DNA of 64,000 nt from Lichenibacterium ramalinae (lineage in GTDB: Bacteria; Pseudomonadota; Alphaproteobacteria; Rhizobiales; Beijerinckiaceae). How positions within the stretch are numbered: position 1 is the stretch's first letter; each line of letters opens with the position of its first letter. Shown piece by piece: positions 27,459-36,112 of this stretch. The stretch is taken from contig NZ_QYBC01000006.1 in NCBI RefSeq assembly GCF_004137085.1, positions 124,001 through 188,000 on the forward strand. The letters run 5' to 3'. The translations under genes and the position numbers were made by a program. A model generated the notes under the pieces. It had not been told where the DNA came from. It did not search any database and saw nothing but the letters and a program-made list of their open reading frames with translations.

Positions 27459-28889
27459 CTACCGCTGCCGGAGGATCATCGGCATGCCGCCGCGCGAGCG
27501 GAGCGCGACGCGCTGCACCGGCATGACCTCGTGACCCGGCGCCACGGTGAGCCGGACGTGGCGCATGGCGGTGGCCAGGATGATGACGGCCTCCTGGATG
27601 GCGAAGGAAGCCGCGATGCAGATGCGCGGGCCCGCACCGAAGGGCAGGTAGGCGAACCGGTCCACCGAGCCGCGCCGCTCCGGCAGGAACCGCTCCGGCA
27701 CGAAATGGTCGGGCGCATCCCACAGCAGCTTGTGGCGGTGCAGCACGTAGGGCGACACCACCACCATGGTGCGGGCCTTGATGCGGATGCCGCCGAGAAT
27801 GTCGGGGCCGAGGGCCTCGCGCGTGATGGAGGCGGCGGGCGGGTAGAGCCGCATCGCCTCGTCCAGCGCCGCCCGCGTGTGGACGAAGGCGTCGACCTGG
27901 GTGGGATCGATACGGCCGTCCGGCATCAGGGCGTCCACCTCGCCTTCGACGGCGGCGCGGGCTTCCGGGTGTTCGGACAGGAGATAGAGCGCCCATGTCA
28001 GGGCGTTCGACGTCGTCTCGTGGCCGGCGATCAGGAAGGTGATGATGTTGGCCTTTACGTCGTCGTCCGACAGGCCGAGCCCCGTCTCGGGGTCGCGCGC
28101 CTCGAGCAGCAGGGTGAGGAGGTCGCGCGGCGCCGCGGCGGCGTCGCCCGCCAGCAGGGCGCGCCGCTTGGCCAGCATGGCCGTCACCTCGTCCTCGAAG
28201 AAGCGGATGAGCGGCTTGGTCTGGGCGGACGCCAGGCGCGGCACCCAGGCGGGCAGGTCGAGGATGTCGAGCGGGTCGATCTTGCCGACGGCCTCGAGGT
28301 AGCGCGACACCGTGCGGGCGAAATGGTCCTCGGGCCCGTTCATGGCTTCGGAGAAGACCGTGCGGCCGAGGACGCGCAGGGTGACGCGGGCCATCTCGGC
28401 GGCGACATCGATGCGCCGCCCGTCCCGCAGGCGGGACCAGCGCTCGCCCATCTCGTCCGCCACCGCCACCATGGCGCGTTTGAAGCCCTCGACGTGGCGC
28501 GGCGAGAACAGGGGCGCCAGAGCCCGCCGCTGCGCCTTCCACTCGGCCCCCTCGGCCAGCAGCAGGCCGGTGCCGAGGCCGCCGCCCAGCATGCGCCGCT
28601 GCAGCCCGCCCTTGTCGTAGTTGGCGCTGTTCTCGACCAGGACGTGGCGGATCACGGCGGGGTCGCTGACCACGGCAACGCGGCCCAGCACGCTCTTGCC
28701 GTGCACGATCGGCTGTTCGAAATGCCAGCGGGTCCAGGTCGCGACGGGGTTGTCGCGCAGGCCCTTCAGCAGGCCGAGGGTGCCGGGGGGCGTGTCGAGC
28801 GGGATCGGGGCCGGCGCGCGGGCGCCCCGGACCGCGATGTCGGCGGGGAGGCGGCGCGGCGCCGGGGCGGGATCGAGGACGAGGCTCAT
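27459..28889 (-). CDS. Cytochrome P450
   Basis: Heme-thiolate monooxygenase, 476 residues, soluble, lacking an N-terminal anchor. I-helix oxygen-binding motif AGHETTSN near residue 285, K-helix ExxR as EAMR, and the heme loop FGAGPRICIA with the axial Cys. The position after I, usually Gly, is Ala here. TLGLLKGLRDNPVATWTRWHFEQPIV at the N-terminus (shown by LLKGLRDNPV) is typical of bacterial CYPs acting on fatty acids or terpenoids. The substrate and the redox partners are not in the window. ATG 28889 (MSLVLDPAP) has a GGAG-like site; the frame continues upstream without a better start. Confidence 0.92.
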   Translation of the reverse strand: MSLVLDPAPAPRRLPADIAVRGARAPAPIPLDTPPGTLGLLKGLRDNPVATWTRWHFEQPIVHGKSVLGRVAVVSDPAVIRHVLVENSANYDKGGLQRRMLGGGLGTGLLLAEGAEWKAQRRALAPLFSPRHVEGFKRAMVAVADEMGERWSRLRDGRRIDVAAEMARVTLRVLGRTVFSEAMNGPEDHFARTVSRYLEAVGKIDPLDILDLPAWVPRLASAQTKPLIRFFEDEVTAMLAKRRALLAGDAAAAPRDLLTLLLEARDPETGLGLSDDDVKANIITFLIAGHETTSNALTWALYLLSEHPEARAAVEGEVDALMPDGRIDPTQVDAFVHTRAALDEAMRLYPPAASITREALGPDILGGIRIKARTMVVVSPYVLHRHKLLWDAPDHFVPERFLPERRGSVDRFAYLPFGAGPRICIAASFAIQEAVIILATAMRHVRLTVAPGHEVMPVQRVALRSRGGMPMILRQR

Positions 28890-28978
28890 GGACACTCCGC
28901 GCGGATAGGCACGGGGCTTGAGATGGGCAGCGGCGGCACGGCCGGCAACCGGGACACGATGACATGGGTAGGATGACG

Positions 28979-29004
28979 GGTGCACGCTGACCGGTGCACG
29001 CTGA
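28979..29004. repeat. Tandem 12-bp direct repeat between argC and the P450 gene
   Basis: GGTGCACGCTGA occurs at 28979-28990 and again at 28993-29004, a 14-bp period. Each unit contains the palindrome GTGCAC. It lies upstream of the P450 gene, 90 bp before its start, so it could be a tandem regulator site. This is suggested by position only. Confidence 0.4.
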
Positions 29005-29040
29005 GCTGGGCGGGCCGGCGCCGCGCGCCGCCCTGCCCCG

Positions 29041-29949
29041 TCAGCCGAGGTCGAGCATCAGGTCGAGGTTCTGCACCGCCGCGCCCGACGCGCCCTTGCC
29101 GAGGTTGTCGAGCGTCGCCACCAGCACGGCCTGGCGCCGCGGCTCGCTGCCGAACACCTGGAGGTGCATGGCATTGCTGTCGTTGTGGACCCGGGGATCC
29201 ACCTTGCCCTGTCCCGGCATCACCCGCACGTGCGCGCCATCGGCGTAATGGGCGGCAAGCGCGGCTTCGACGTCGGCCAGCTTGGGCCGGGCCGGCAGGA
29301 CGTCGAGGTGCAGCGGCACGCTCACCGCCATGCCCTGCCGGAAGTTGCCGACCGAGGGGACGAAGATCGGCCGCACGGCGAGGCCGGCATAACGCTGGAT
29401 CTCGGGCAGATGCTTGTGCTCGAGCTCGAGCCCATAGAGCTGGAAGGCCGGGGCGGTCCCGGCCTCGTAGTCCTCGATCATGCTCTTGCCGCCGCCGCTA
29501 TAGCCGCTGACGGCGTTGATGGTCAGCGGATGGTCGGCCGGGATCAGCCCGGCGGCGACCAGCGGATGCAGCAGCGCGATGGCGCCCGTGGCGTAGCAGC
29601 CGGGGTTGGAGACCCGCCGGGCGGCGCGGATCCGACCCGCCTGGCCGGCATCGAGCTCCGGGAAGCCGTAGGTCCAGTCCGGCGCGACCCGGTAGGCCGT
29701 CGAGGCGTCGAGGATCTTCGGGGCCTCGGCCCCGAGGGCGTCGGCGATCCGCACCGTTTCGCGCGAGGCGGCGTCGGGGAGGCACAGGATCACGAGGTCG
29801 ACCTCGGCCATCAGCTCGGCCTTGGCGGCCGGGTCCTTGCGGCGATCCGGATCGATCGAGCGCAGCGCGACCCCGGCATGGCCGACCAGGCGATCGCGGA
29901 TGCCGAGCCCCGTTGTGCCGGCCTCGCCGTCGATGAAGATCGTCGCCAT
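29041..29949 (-). CDS. argC: N-acetyl-gamma-glutamyl-phosphate reductase (type 2)
   Basis: Arginine biosynthesis enzyme that reduces N-acetyl-glutamyl phosphate to the semialdehyde using NADPH. 302 residues, the short type 2 form. N-terminal Rossmann motif IFIDGEAGTTGLGI, catalytic Cys in SNPGCYATGAI near residue 118, and the C-terminal HLPEIQRYAG and PGQGKVDPRVHNDSNAM segments. It follows rpsI in the same direction but is separated by a rho-independent terminator, so it should have its own promoter within 29950-30000. Position next to rpsI is typical of Rhizobiales. Confidence 0.95.
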   Translation of the reverse strand: MATIFIDGEAGTTGLGIRDRLVGHAGVALRSIDPDRRKDPAAKAELMAEVDLVILCLPDAASRETVRIADALGAEAPKILDASTAYRVAPDWTYGFPELDAGQAGRIRAARRVSNPGCYATGAIALLHPLVAAGLIPADHPLTINAVSGYSGGGKSMIEDYEAGTAPAFQLYGLELEHKHLPEIQRYAGLAVRPIFVPSVGNFRQGMAVSVPLHLDVLPARPKLADVEAALAAHYADGAHVRVMPGQGKVDPRVHNDSNAMHLQVFGSEPRRQAVLVATLDNLGKGASGAAVQNLDLMLDLG

Positions 29950-30000
29950 CTCGTGCCTCGCTGGAGGGTGCCGGACGCCTGGGTCGCACAGTCCCGTGAC

Positions 30001-30028
30001 AAAAAAAAGCGGCCCGTGGGCCGCTTTC
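30001..30028 (-). terminator. Rho-independent terminator of rplM-rpsI
   Basis: Read on the minus strand, the stem GGGCCGCTTT/AAAGCGGCCC (arms 30018-30027 and 30006-30015, tiny loop) is followed by a run of eight T (30001-30008). It starts 26 bp after the rpsI stop. This is the clearest terminator in the window. Confidence 0.92.
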
Positions 30029-30053
30029 GCATTCCGTCGCCGATGGCTGGATG

Positions 30054-30533
30054 TCAGCGCTTGGAGAACTGGAAGGAGCGGCGGGCCTTCTTGTGGCCGT
30101 ACTTCTTGCGCTCGACCACGCGGCTGTCGCGCGTGAGGAAACCCTCGCGCTTCAGCGGGGCGCGCAGCTCCGGCTCGAAATAGGTGAGGGCCTTCGACAG
30201 GCCGTGGCGCACCGCGCCGGCCTGGCCCGACAGGCCGCCGCCCGCCACCGTAACGGTGAGGTCGTACTGGTTGGTGCGGCTGACGATGCCGAGCGGCTGC
30301 TGCACGATCATGCGCAGCACCGGCCGGGCGAAATACGCGTCGAAGGCGCGGCCGTTGACGGTGATCTTGCCCGAGCCGGGCTTGATCCAGACGCGGGCGA
30401 CCGCGTCCTTGCGCTTGCCGGTGGCGTAGGCGCGGCCCTGGGCATCGAGCTTCTGGACGTGGACGGGGGCCTCCGGCTGGGTGGAGGCGTTGATATTGGC
30501 GAGGTCCTGCAGGGACGACAGCGTCTCGGCCAT
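30054..30533 (-). CDS. rpsI: 30S ribosomal protein S9
   Basis: Small-subunit protein at the tRNA P site, 159 residues. The S9 core starts at [15 protein letters not shown] near residue 36, with [19 protein letters not shown] and the basic C-terminus ending [12 protein letters not shown]. The extra 30 N-terminal residues are usual in this order. ATG 30533 overlaps the rplM stop by one base (TGATG), so translation is coupled. Confidence 0.98.
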   Translation of the reverse strand: MAETLSSLQDLANINASTQPEAPVHVQKLDAQGRAYATGKRKDAVARVWIKPGSGKITVNGRAFDAYFARPVLRMIVQQPLGIVSRTNQYDLTVTVAGGGLSGQAGAVRHGLSKALTYFEPELRAPLKREGFLTRDSRVVERKKYGHKKARRSFQFSKR

Positions 30534-31003
30534 CAGTTGCTCCTGACGTTCTTGGAGTTCAGGGCGGCGACATCGAGCGCCACGGGGGCCTGGGCCGCAT
30601 GGGGATGCTCGGCGCCCTTGTAGACGCGGAGGTTGCCGAGCTGCTTGCGGCCGAGCGGACCGCGGGGCAGCATGCGCTCGACGGCCTTCTCGACGACGCG
30701 CTCGGGGAAGCGCCCCTCGAGGATGAACTTGGCGGTGCGCTCCTTGATGCCACCCGGATAGCCGGTGTGGTGGTAGTACACCTTCTGTTCCTTCTTGCGG
30801 CCGGTGAACACCACCTTGTCGGCGTTCACCACGACGATGTTGTCGCCGTCGTCCATATGGGGCGTGAAGGTGGGCTTGTGCTTGCCGCGCAGGCGCACCG
30901 CGATGAGGGACGCGAGCCGCCCGACGACGAGGCCGGTGGCGTCGATCACGACCCACTGCTTCTCGACCTCGGCCGTCTTGGTCGAATGAGTCTTGCCAAA
31001 CAT
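30533..31003 (-). CDS. rplM: 50S ribosomal protein L13
   Basis: Large-subunit assembly protein, 156 residues. Typical motifs: [16 protein letters not shown] near residue 17, [23 protein letters not shown] and the [19 protein letters not shown] signature. First gene of the rplM-rpsI operon with a strong promoter 60-90 bp upstream of ATG 31003. GAACCTGAAACCTC precedes the start. Confidence 0.98.
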   Translation of the reverse strand: MFGKTHSTKTAEVEKQWVVIDATGLVVGRLASLIAVRLRGKHKPTFTPHMDDGDNIVVVNADKVVFTGRKKEQKVYYHHTGYPGGIKERTAKFILEGRFPERVVEKAVERMLPRGPLGRKQLGNLRVYKGAEHPHAAQAPVALDVAALNSKNVRSN

Positions 31004-31063
31004 GAGGTTTCAGGTTCCGTAACGGGAGAGGCGGTCCCCGCCAGGGAACCGCCGCTGGCACCG

Positions 31064-31092
31064 CTTCTACGGGTCGCCGGCACAGCCGTCAA
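31064..31092 (-). promoter_or_regulatory. Promoter of rplM-rpsI
   Basis: Minus-strand TTGACG (31092-31087), 17-bp spacer and TAGAAG (31069-31064). Spacing and sequence match the housekeeping promoters of Rhizobiales ribosomal genes. Start of transcription expected near 31057, giving a leader of about 55 nt. Confidence 0.75.
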
Positions 31093-31138
31093 CGCCGGAT
31101 CGGGCGAAACCGGCAGAAAAACATGAGCTTGGGTGATG

Positions 31139-31154
31139 TGGTATCTCGATACCA
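31139..31154. promoter_or_regulatory. Palindrome upstream of the CoA-binding protein gene
   Basis: TGGTATCTCGATACCA is a perfect inverted repeat with 7-bp arms and a 2-bp centre, 25 bp upstream of ATG 31180 and in the divergent region shared with rplM. It could be an operator for a dimeric regulator or a short hairpin in the leader of the plus-strand gene. Confidence 0.45.
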
Positions 31155-31179
31155 GAGCACCGGGCCGAGGGGAGCGACG

Positions 31180-31617
31180 ATGCCGGAGCGGGAAACGACG
31201 GATGCCGTGATCGCCGCGATCCTGCGCGACACCAGGACCATCGCGCTGGTGGGCGCCTCGGCCGACCCCGCGCGGCCGTCCTTCGGGGTGATGCACTTCC
31301 TGTCGGGGCGGGGCTACCGGGTCTTCCCCGTGAACCCCGGCCTCGCCGGCGGCACGATCCAGGGACGGCGCGTCTACGGGCGCCTCGCCGACCTGCCGGA
31401 GCCGGTCGACATGGTGGACGTGTTCCGGAAGTCCGAGGCGGCCGGGGCCGTGGTCGACGACGCCCTGGCCCTGGCGCCGCCGCCCCGCACCGTGTGGATG
31501 CAGATCGGGGTGCGGGACGATGCCGCGGCGGCGCGGGCGCAGGCCGCGGGCGTCACCGTCGTGATGGACCGCTGCCCCAAGATCGAATACCGCCGGCTGC
31601 TGGGCGACGCCGGCTGA
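31180..31617 (+). CDS. CoA-binding domain protein (YccU type)
   Basis: 145-residue soluble protein, single CoA-binding Rossmann domain like E. coli YccU. VGASADPARPSFGVMHFL near residue 25 is the nucleotide loop, followed by GYRVFPVNPG, WMQIGVRDDAAAARAQAAG and the C-terminal VMDRCPKIEYRRL. Exact role unknown; many Rhizobiales encode it beside metY, and here metY is 1.7 kb downstream. GAGGGGAG precedes ATG 31180; an upstream in-frame ATG at 31123 would cross the palindrome and is less likely. Confidence 0.9.
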   Translation: MPERETTDAVIAAILRDTRTIALVGASADPARPSFGVMHFLSGRGYRVFPVNPGLAGGTIQGRRVYGRLADLPEPVDMVDVFRKSEAAGAVVDDALALAPPPRTVWMQIGVRDDAAAARAQAAGVTVVMDRCPKIEYRRLLGDAG

Positions 31618-31698
31618 GCCCGTCCGGGCGTCGTCCCGAGACCGTTCCTTCCCGTACCGCGCCGTCGCCGATGCCGCGACGCGGCCGCATCCCACGAG

Positions 31699-33153
31699 AT
31701 GGCTGACCGATCCATGACCGATACGCCCGCGCGATGGACCGAGACCGACGTCCCGGCCCGGCTTGACCGCCTGCCCTGGAGCCGCTGGCACTGGCTGGTG
31801 GTGGTGGCCCTCGGCATCACCTGGGTGCTGGACGGGCTCGAAGTGACGCTGGCGGGCTCGGTGGCGGGCGTCCTCAAGGACAAGGCGAGCCTCGGCCTCA
31901 CCGACACCGAGGTCGGCCTGACGGCGGCGGCCTATCTCACCGGCGCCGTGCTGGGAGCGCTCGGCTTCGGCTACCTGACCGACCGGCTCGGCCGCAAGAA
32001 GCTCTTCACCGTCACGCTGCTGCTGTATCTCGCCGCGACGCTGGCCACGGCCTTCTCGTGGAACCTCGAATCCTACCTCGTCTTCCGGTTCTTCACCGGC
32101 GCCGGCATCGGGGGCGAATATTCGGCCATCAATTCCGCCATCGACGAGCTGATCCCGGCCAGGGTGCGGGGGCGGGTCGACCTCATCATCAACTCCACCT
32201 TCTGGCTCGGCGCCGCGCTCGGCGCCGCCGCCTCCATCCTGCTGCTCGACCCGGCGCGGTTCGGGGTCGACCGCGGCTGGCGCTACGCCTTCGGCATCGG
32301 CGCCGTGCTGGGCCTCGCCATCATGTTCCTGCGCCACTGGGTGCCGGAAAGCCCGCGCTGGCTGATGACGCACGGCCGCAACGAGGAGGCGGAGAAGATC
32401 GTCGGCGACATCGAGCGCGACGTGTCGGACCACCCCGAGATGTTGAAGCCCGTCACCGACAAGACGCGCATCCGCGTGCGGAGCAAGACGCCGTGGAGCG
32501 AGATCTGGCACGCCGTCGTCCACGAGCATCGCTCGCGCTCGCTGCTCGGCCTCAGCCTGATGGTGGCGCAGGCCTTCTTCTACAACGCCATCTTCTTCAC
32601 CTATGCGCTGGTGCTCGGCACCTTCTACGGCGTCGCGCCCGGGCAGACGGGGCTCTACCTGTTCCCCTTCGCCATCGGCAACTTCATCGGGCCGCTGGTG
32701 ATCGGCCGCCTGTTCGACACGGTGGGCCGCAAGCCCATGATCGTCATCACCTATGGGCTGGCCGGCATCCTGCTCGCCATCAGCGGCTGGATGTTCCGCG
32801 AGAACATGCTCACCGCCACCACCCAGGTCATGGCCTGGACGGCCATCTTCTTCATCGCCTCCTCGGCCGCCAGCGCCGCCTATCTCACGGTCAGCGAGAT
32901 CTTCCCGCTGGAGATCCGCGGCATGGCCATCGCGGTCTTCTACGCGGCCGGAACGCTGGTCGGCGGCGTCGGCGCCCCCGCCCTTTACGGCGCCCTCATC
33001 GGCGCGGGCTCACGCGAGCCGCTGTTCTGGGGCTACGTGGCGGGCGGCGTGCTGATGGTGGCGGCGGCCGGGGTCGAGGCGCTGATCGGCGTCAAGGCGG
33101 AAGGGCAGTCGCTGGAGGCCATCACCAAGCCGCTTTCGGCGGCCGAGGGCTGA
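31699..33153 (+). CDS. MFS transporter (metabolite:H+ symporter type)
   Basis: 484 residues, twelve predicted membrane segments. MFS signatures: GYLTDRLGRKKLF in loop 2-3, RFFTGAGIGGEYSAINSAIDE, and PESPRWLM, GRLFDTVGRKPM. The sequence resembles sugar porter/SV2-like transporters of the YdjK/YceI type. Substrate unknown. ATG 31699 is used; ATG 31714 is also possible. It starts 82 bp after the CoA-binding gene and 126 bp before metY; a GC-rich hairpin at 33177-33193 separates it from metY. Confidence 0.9.
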   Translation: MADRSMTDTPARWTETDVPARLDRLPWSRWHWLVVVALGITWVLDGLEVTLAGSVAGVLKDKASLGLTDTEVGLTAAAYLTGAVLGALGFGYLTDRLGRKKLFTVTLLLYLAATLATAFSWNLESYLVFRFFTGAGIGGEYSAINSAIDELIPARVRGRVDLIINSTFWLGAALGAAASILLLDPARFGVDRGWRYAFGIGAVLGLAIMFLRHWVPESPRWLMTHGRNEEAEKIVGDIERDVSDHPEMLKPVTDKTRIRVRSKTPWSEIWHAVVHEHRSRSLLGLSLMVAQAFFYNAIFFTYALVLGTFYGVAPGQTGLYLFPFAIGNFIGPLVIGRLFDTVGRKPMIVITYGLAGILLAISGWMFRENMLTATTQVMAWTAIFFIASSAASAAYLTVSEIFPLEIRGMAIAVFYAAGTLVGGVGAPALYGALIGAGSREPLFWGYVAGGVLMVAAAGVEALIGVKAEGQSLEAITKPLSAAEG

Positions 33154-33176
33154 CGAGCGGTCGCGGACGGATGGCC

Positions 33177-33193
33177 GGGGGCGACGCGCCCCC
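33177..33193 (+). terminator. GC-rich hairpin after the MFS gene
   Basis: GGGGGCG-acg-CGCCCCC forms a 7-bp stem with a 3-nt loop, 24 bp after the MFS stop. No T-run follows, so it is a possible but weak terminator. Confidence 0.35.
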
Positions 33194-33278
33194 ACCTTCA
33201 CCGCCGCCGCGAAAAGCGCCAAGATGCCGCGAGGGAGGCGGGCGCCGACGTCCGCCGTCCAGCGGAGAGGAACCCACC

Positions 33279-34586
33279 ATGACGCGAACCGTCGCCCACG
33301 GCGCCCTCGACCAGCACGTCCCCGGCTTCGCCACCCTGGCGGTCCACGCCGGAGCCCAGCCCGACCCGACGACGGGCGCCCGCGCCACGCCCATCTACCA
33401 GACCTCGTCCTTCGTCTTCGACGACGTCGACCACGCGGCCGCGCTTTTCGGCCTCGAGGCCTTCGGCAACATCTATTCGCGCATCACCAACCCGACCTGC
33501 GCGGTGCTGGAGGAACGGGTGGCGGCGCTCGAGGGCGGGACCGCGGCCCTGGCGGTCGCGTCCGGCCATGCCGCCCAGCAGATCGTGTTCCACGCGCTGA
33601 TGCAGCCCGGCGACGAGTTCATCGCCTCGACCAAGCTCTACGGCGGGTCGATCAACCAGTTCAACCACGCCTTCAAGCGCTTCGGCTGGCAGGTGAAATG
33701 GGCCGACCCGGCCGACCCGGAAGCCTTCGCGGCGCTGGTGACGGACCGGACCCGGGCCATCTTCATCGAGGCGCTGGCCAACCCCGGCGGCATCGTCACC
33801 GATGTCGCCGCCATCGCGGCCGTGGCCAAGCGCGCCCGCGTGCCGCTGGTCGTCGACAATACGCTGGCGTCCCCCTACCTCATCCGCCCCTTCGAGCACG
33901 GCGCCGACATCGTGGTACATTCGGCGACCAAGTTCCTGTGCGGCCACGGCAACTCGATCGGCGGCGTGATCGTCGACGGCGGCACGTTCGATTGGATGGC
34001 GGACGACCGCTTCCCGGCCCTGTCGCAGCCGCGGCCCGACTACAACGGCCTGGTGCTGGGCGAAAGCTTCGGCAATTTCGCCTTCGCCGTCGCGGCGCGG
34101 GTGCTCGGCCTGCGCGATCTCGGCCCGTCGCTGTCGCCCTTTAACGCCTTCATGATCCTCACCGGCATCGAGACGCTGCCGCTGCGCATGCGGCGCCACT
34201 GCGACAATGCATTGGAAGTCGCCACCTTCCTGTCGAAACACCCGGCCGTGTCGCGCGTGAGCTACCCCGGCCTGCCGGACGACCCCTATCACGCCCTGGC
34301 GCAGCGCTACTGCCCGAAGGGCGCCGGCGCGGTCTTCACCTTCGGGCTCAAGGGCGGCTACGAGGCGGGGGTGGCGCTGGTGGGCCGACTGAAGCTGTTC
34401 TCGCATCTCGCCAACGTCGGCGACACGCGCTCGCTCGTCATCCACCCCGCCTCGACGACCCACCGCCAACTCACCGACGATCAGCGCGTGACGGCCGGGG
34501 CGGGACCCGACATGGTGCGGCTGTCGATCGGCATCGAGGATGCGGCCGACCTCGTCGCCGATCTCGACCAGGCGCTGGCGCCGTGA
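33279..34586 (+). CDS. metY: O-acetylhomoserine aminocarboxypropyltransferase
   Basis: PLP enzyme of the Cys/Met metabolism family converting O-acetyl-homoserine and sulfide to homocysteine. 435 residues. PLP-Lys in VHSATKFLCGHGNSIGG near residue 210, substrate-phosphate motif IYQTSSFVFDD and YSRITNPTCAVLEERVA near 60, and GVGDTRSLVIHPASTTHRQ-type C-terminal segment (here NVGDTRSLVIHPASTTH). This length and the LYGGSINQFNHAF segment favour MetY over MetZ or MetB. GGAGAGGAA precedes ATG 33279. No SAM riboswitch is visible in the 125-bp leader. Confidence 0.92.
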   Translation: MTRTVAHGALDQHVPGFATLAVHAGAQPDPTTGARATPIYQTSSFVFDDVDHAAALFGLEAFGNIYSRITNPTCAVLEERVAALEGGTAALAVASGHAAQQIVFHALMQPGDEFIASTKLYGGSINQFNHAFKRFGWQVKWADPADPEAFAALVTDRTRAIFIEALANPGGIVTDVAAIAAVAKRARVPLVVDNTLASPYLIRPFEHGADIVVHSATKFLCGHGNSIGGVIVDGGTFDWMADDRFPALSQPRPDYNGLVLGESFGNFAFAVAARVLGLRDLGPSLSPFNAFMILTGIETLPLRMRRHCDNALEVATFLSKHPAVSRVSYPGLPDDPYHALAQRYCPKGAGAVFTFGLKGGYEAGVALVGRLKLFSHLANVGDTRSLVIHPASTTHRQLTDDQRVTAGAGPDMVRLSIGIEDAADLVADLDQALAP

Positions 34587-34627
34587 GCACGGCGCTGTGA
34601 GTTCGCCCCCCGACCTCGCCCGCCCGG

Positions 34628-35752
34628 TCAGGCCGGGACGACGCGGAGCGCCGGGCTGCCGAGGCGCCGGCGGTGCAGCACCGCCAGGCCCAGCACCACC
34701 ATGGCGAAGGCCTGGTGCAGCAGCGCCGCCCAGAGCGGGACGACGAGGAGCAGCGTCGAGATGCCGATGACGGCCTGGGCCAGAACCGCCACCACGAGCA
34801 GCGTGGCCCGCCAGGCCGCGCCGGTGCGGGGCGCGTGGCTCCAGGCGTCGGCGGCGTGGAATAGCGCCAGGATCAGCACCGCATAGGCCACCGTCCGATG
34901 GTCGAACTGCACCGTGGTGACGTTCTCGAACAGGTTCGACCACAGCGGCGACTGGCGCAGCAGGTCGGCGAGCGGCGGGACGAGGTGGCCGTCCATGAGC
35001 GGCCAGGTGTTGTAGATCAGGCCCGCGTGGAGCCCCGCCACGAAGGCCCCGAGGCCGACCTGCACCAGCACCAGGGCGAGCAGCAGCGAGGCGGTCGGGC
35101 GCAGGCGCTCGACGGCGGGGTCGCGCCGCACCGCCGCCACCCGCCGCAGCCCTTCGGCGAGCCAGATCGTCCAGACCAGGGTGAGCGATGCCGTGACGAG
35201 GTGGAGCGCCAGGAAGTACTGGGACACGTCGACCCGGGCGCTGAGGCCCGACTTGACCATGAACCAGCCGATGATGCCCTGAAGGCCGCCGAGCGCCAGC
35301 AGCCCGACGAGCCGCGGCTTCAGCGCCGGCGTCAGCCGGCCCGTGACCCAGAAGAAGACGAGCGGCACCGCCACCAGCGCCCCGATGACGCGGCCGAGCA
35401 GGCGATGCGCCCATTCCCAATAATAGATGGCCTTGAACCCCGCGAGGTTCATGTCGGGGTTCATCAGCGCATATTGCGGGATGAGCTTGTAGCGGTCGAA
35501 CTCGGCCTGCCAGGCGGCCTCGTCCAGGGGCGGCAGCACGCCCATCACGGGCTTCCACTCGGTGATCGACAGGCCGGACTGGGTCAGGCGCGTGGCGCCG
35601 CCCACCACCACCATGGCGAAGATGCAGCCCGCCACCAGCCAGAGCCAGGCGCGCACCGGGCCGAGGGCCGCGGCGCGGCGGCCCGGACGCACCGTGGGAG
35701 CGGCCTGGAGGCGGCGCTGGGCCGGGGCGAGGCGAGCTTGGGGGATCGACAT
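34628..35752 (-). CDS. ctaA: Heme A synthase (COX15/CtaA)
   Basis: Integral membrane enzyme oxidising heme O to heme A for cytochrome c oxidase. 374 residues with eight hydrophobic segments. Conserved His ligands occur in WEWAHRLLGR, ALHLVTA, FDHRTVAY and LLHQAFAMV. The first loop TRLTQSGLSITEWKPV matches the alphaproteobacterial type lacking the cysteine pair. ATG 35752 (MSIPQARLAPA) is preceded by GGCGAGG-like sequence; an in-frame ATG at 35779 is weaker. Divergent from the DUF2842 gene. Confidence 0.95.
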   Translation of the reverse strand: MSIPQARLAPAQRRLQAAPTVRPGRRAAALGPVRAWLWLVAGCIFAMVVVGGATRLTQSGLSITEWKPVMGVLPPLDEAAWQAEFDRYKLIPQYALMNPDMNLAGFKAIYYWEWAHRLLGRVIGALVAVPLVFFWVTGRLTPALKPRLVGLLALGGLQGIIGWFMVKSGLSARVDVSQYFLALHLVTASLTLVWTIWLAEGLRRVAAVRRDPAVERLRPTASLLLALVLVQVGLGAFVAGLHAGLIYNTWPLMDGHLVPPLADLLRQSPLWSNLFENVTTVQFDHRTVAYAVLILALFHAADAWSHAPRTGAAWRATLLVVAVLAQAVIGISTLLLVVPLWAALLHQAFAMVVLGLAVLHRRRLGSPALRVVPA

Positions 35753-35887
35753 GGGACGGCTTACACCTGATGATGCCACGCGCCGGATCTAAGCCTCCGG
35801 CCCGCCCCCATCCAGGCGCACCCTGTCGCATGGGACGGCGGTGGGCCGAGTGATAGCCATCCCGGCCGGGGACACAAGGGGAACGCC

Positions 35888-36109
35888 ATGCGCCGACGGT
35901 CGCGCAAGTTCATCGGCGCCGGGGCCATGCTGCTCTTCGTCATGGTCTACGCGGTCTGCGCCATGGTGGCGGCCGAAGCCAACGCCATCCGCACCGCGCC
36001 GGGGCCCGTCCAGGCCATGGTCTATGCCGTGCTGGGCCTGGCCTGGGTGCTGCCGCTCCTGCCCCTCATCGCCTGGATGGAAAAGCCCGACCCCGAGGTC
36101 GAGGGCTGA
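35888..36109 (+). CDS. DUF2842 small membrane protein
   Basis: 73-residue protein with a basic N-terminus (MRRRSRKFIGAG) and two membrane segments (AMLLFVMVYAVCAMVAAE and VQAMVYAVLGLAWVLPLLPLI). It matches the DUF2842 family found in Rhizobiales next to ctaA. Function unknown, inner membrane; a link to cytochrome oxidase assembly is only suggested by the neighbour. GGGGAACGCC precedes ATG 35888. Its stop is 3 bp from the convergent deacetylase stop. Confidence 0.85.
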   Translation: MRRRSRKFIGAGAMLLFVMVYAVCAMVAAEANAIRTAPGPVQAMVYAVLGLAWVLPLLPLIAWMEKPDPEVEG

Positions 36110-36112
36110 GCT

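Noticed and set aside
33154-33278. SAM-II riboswitch upstream of metY
   Set aside because: I looked for the conserved SAM-II core in the 125-bp leader and did not see it; only a GC hairpin is present.
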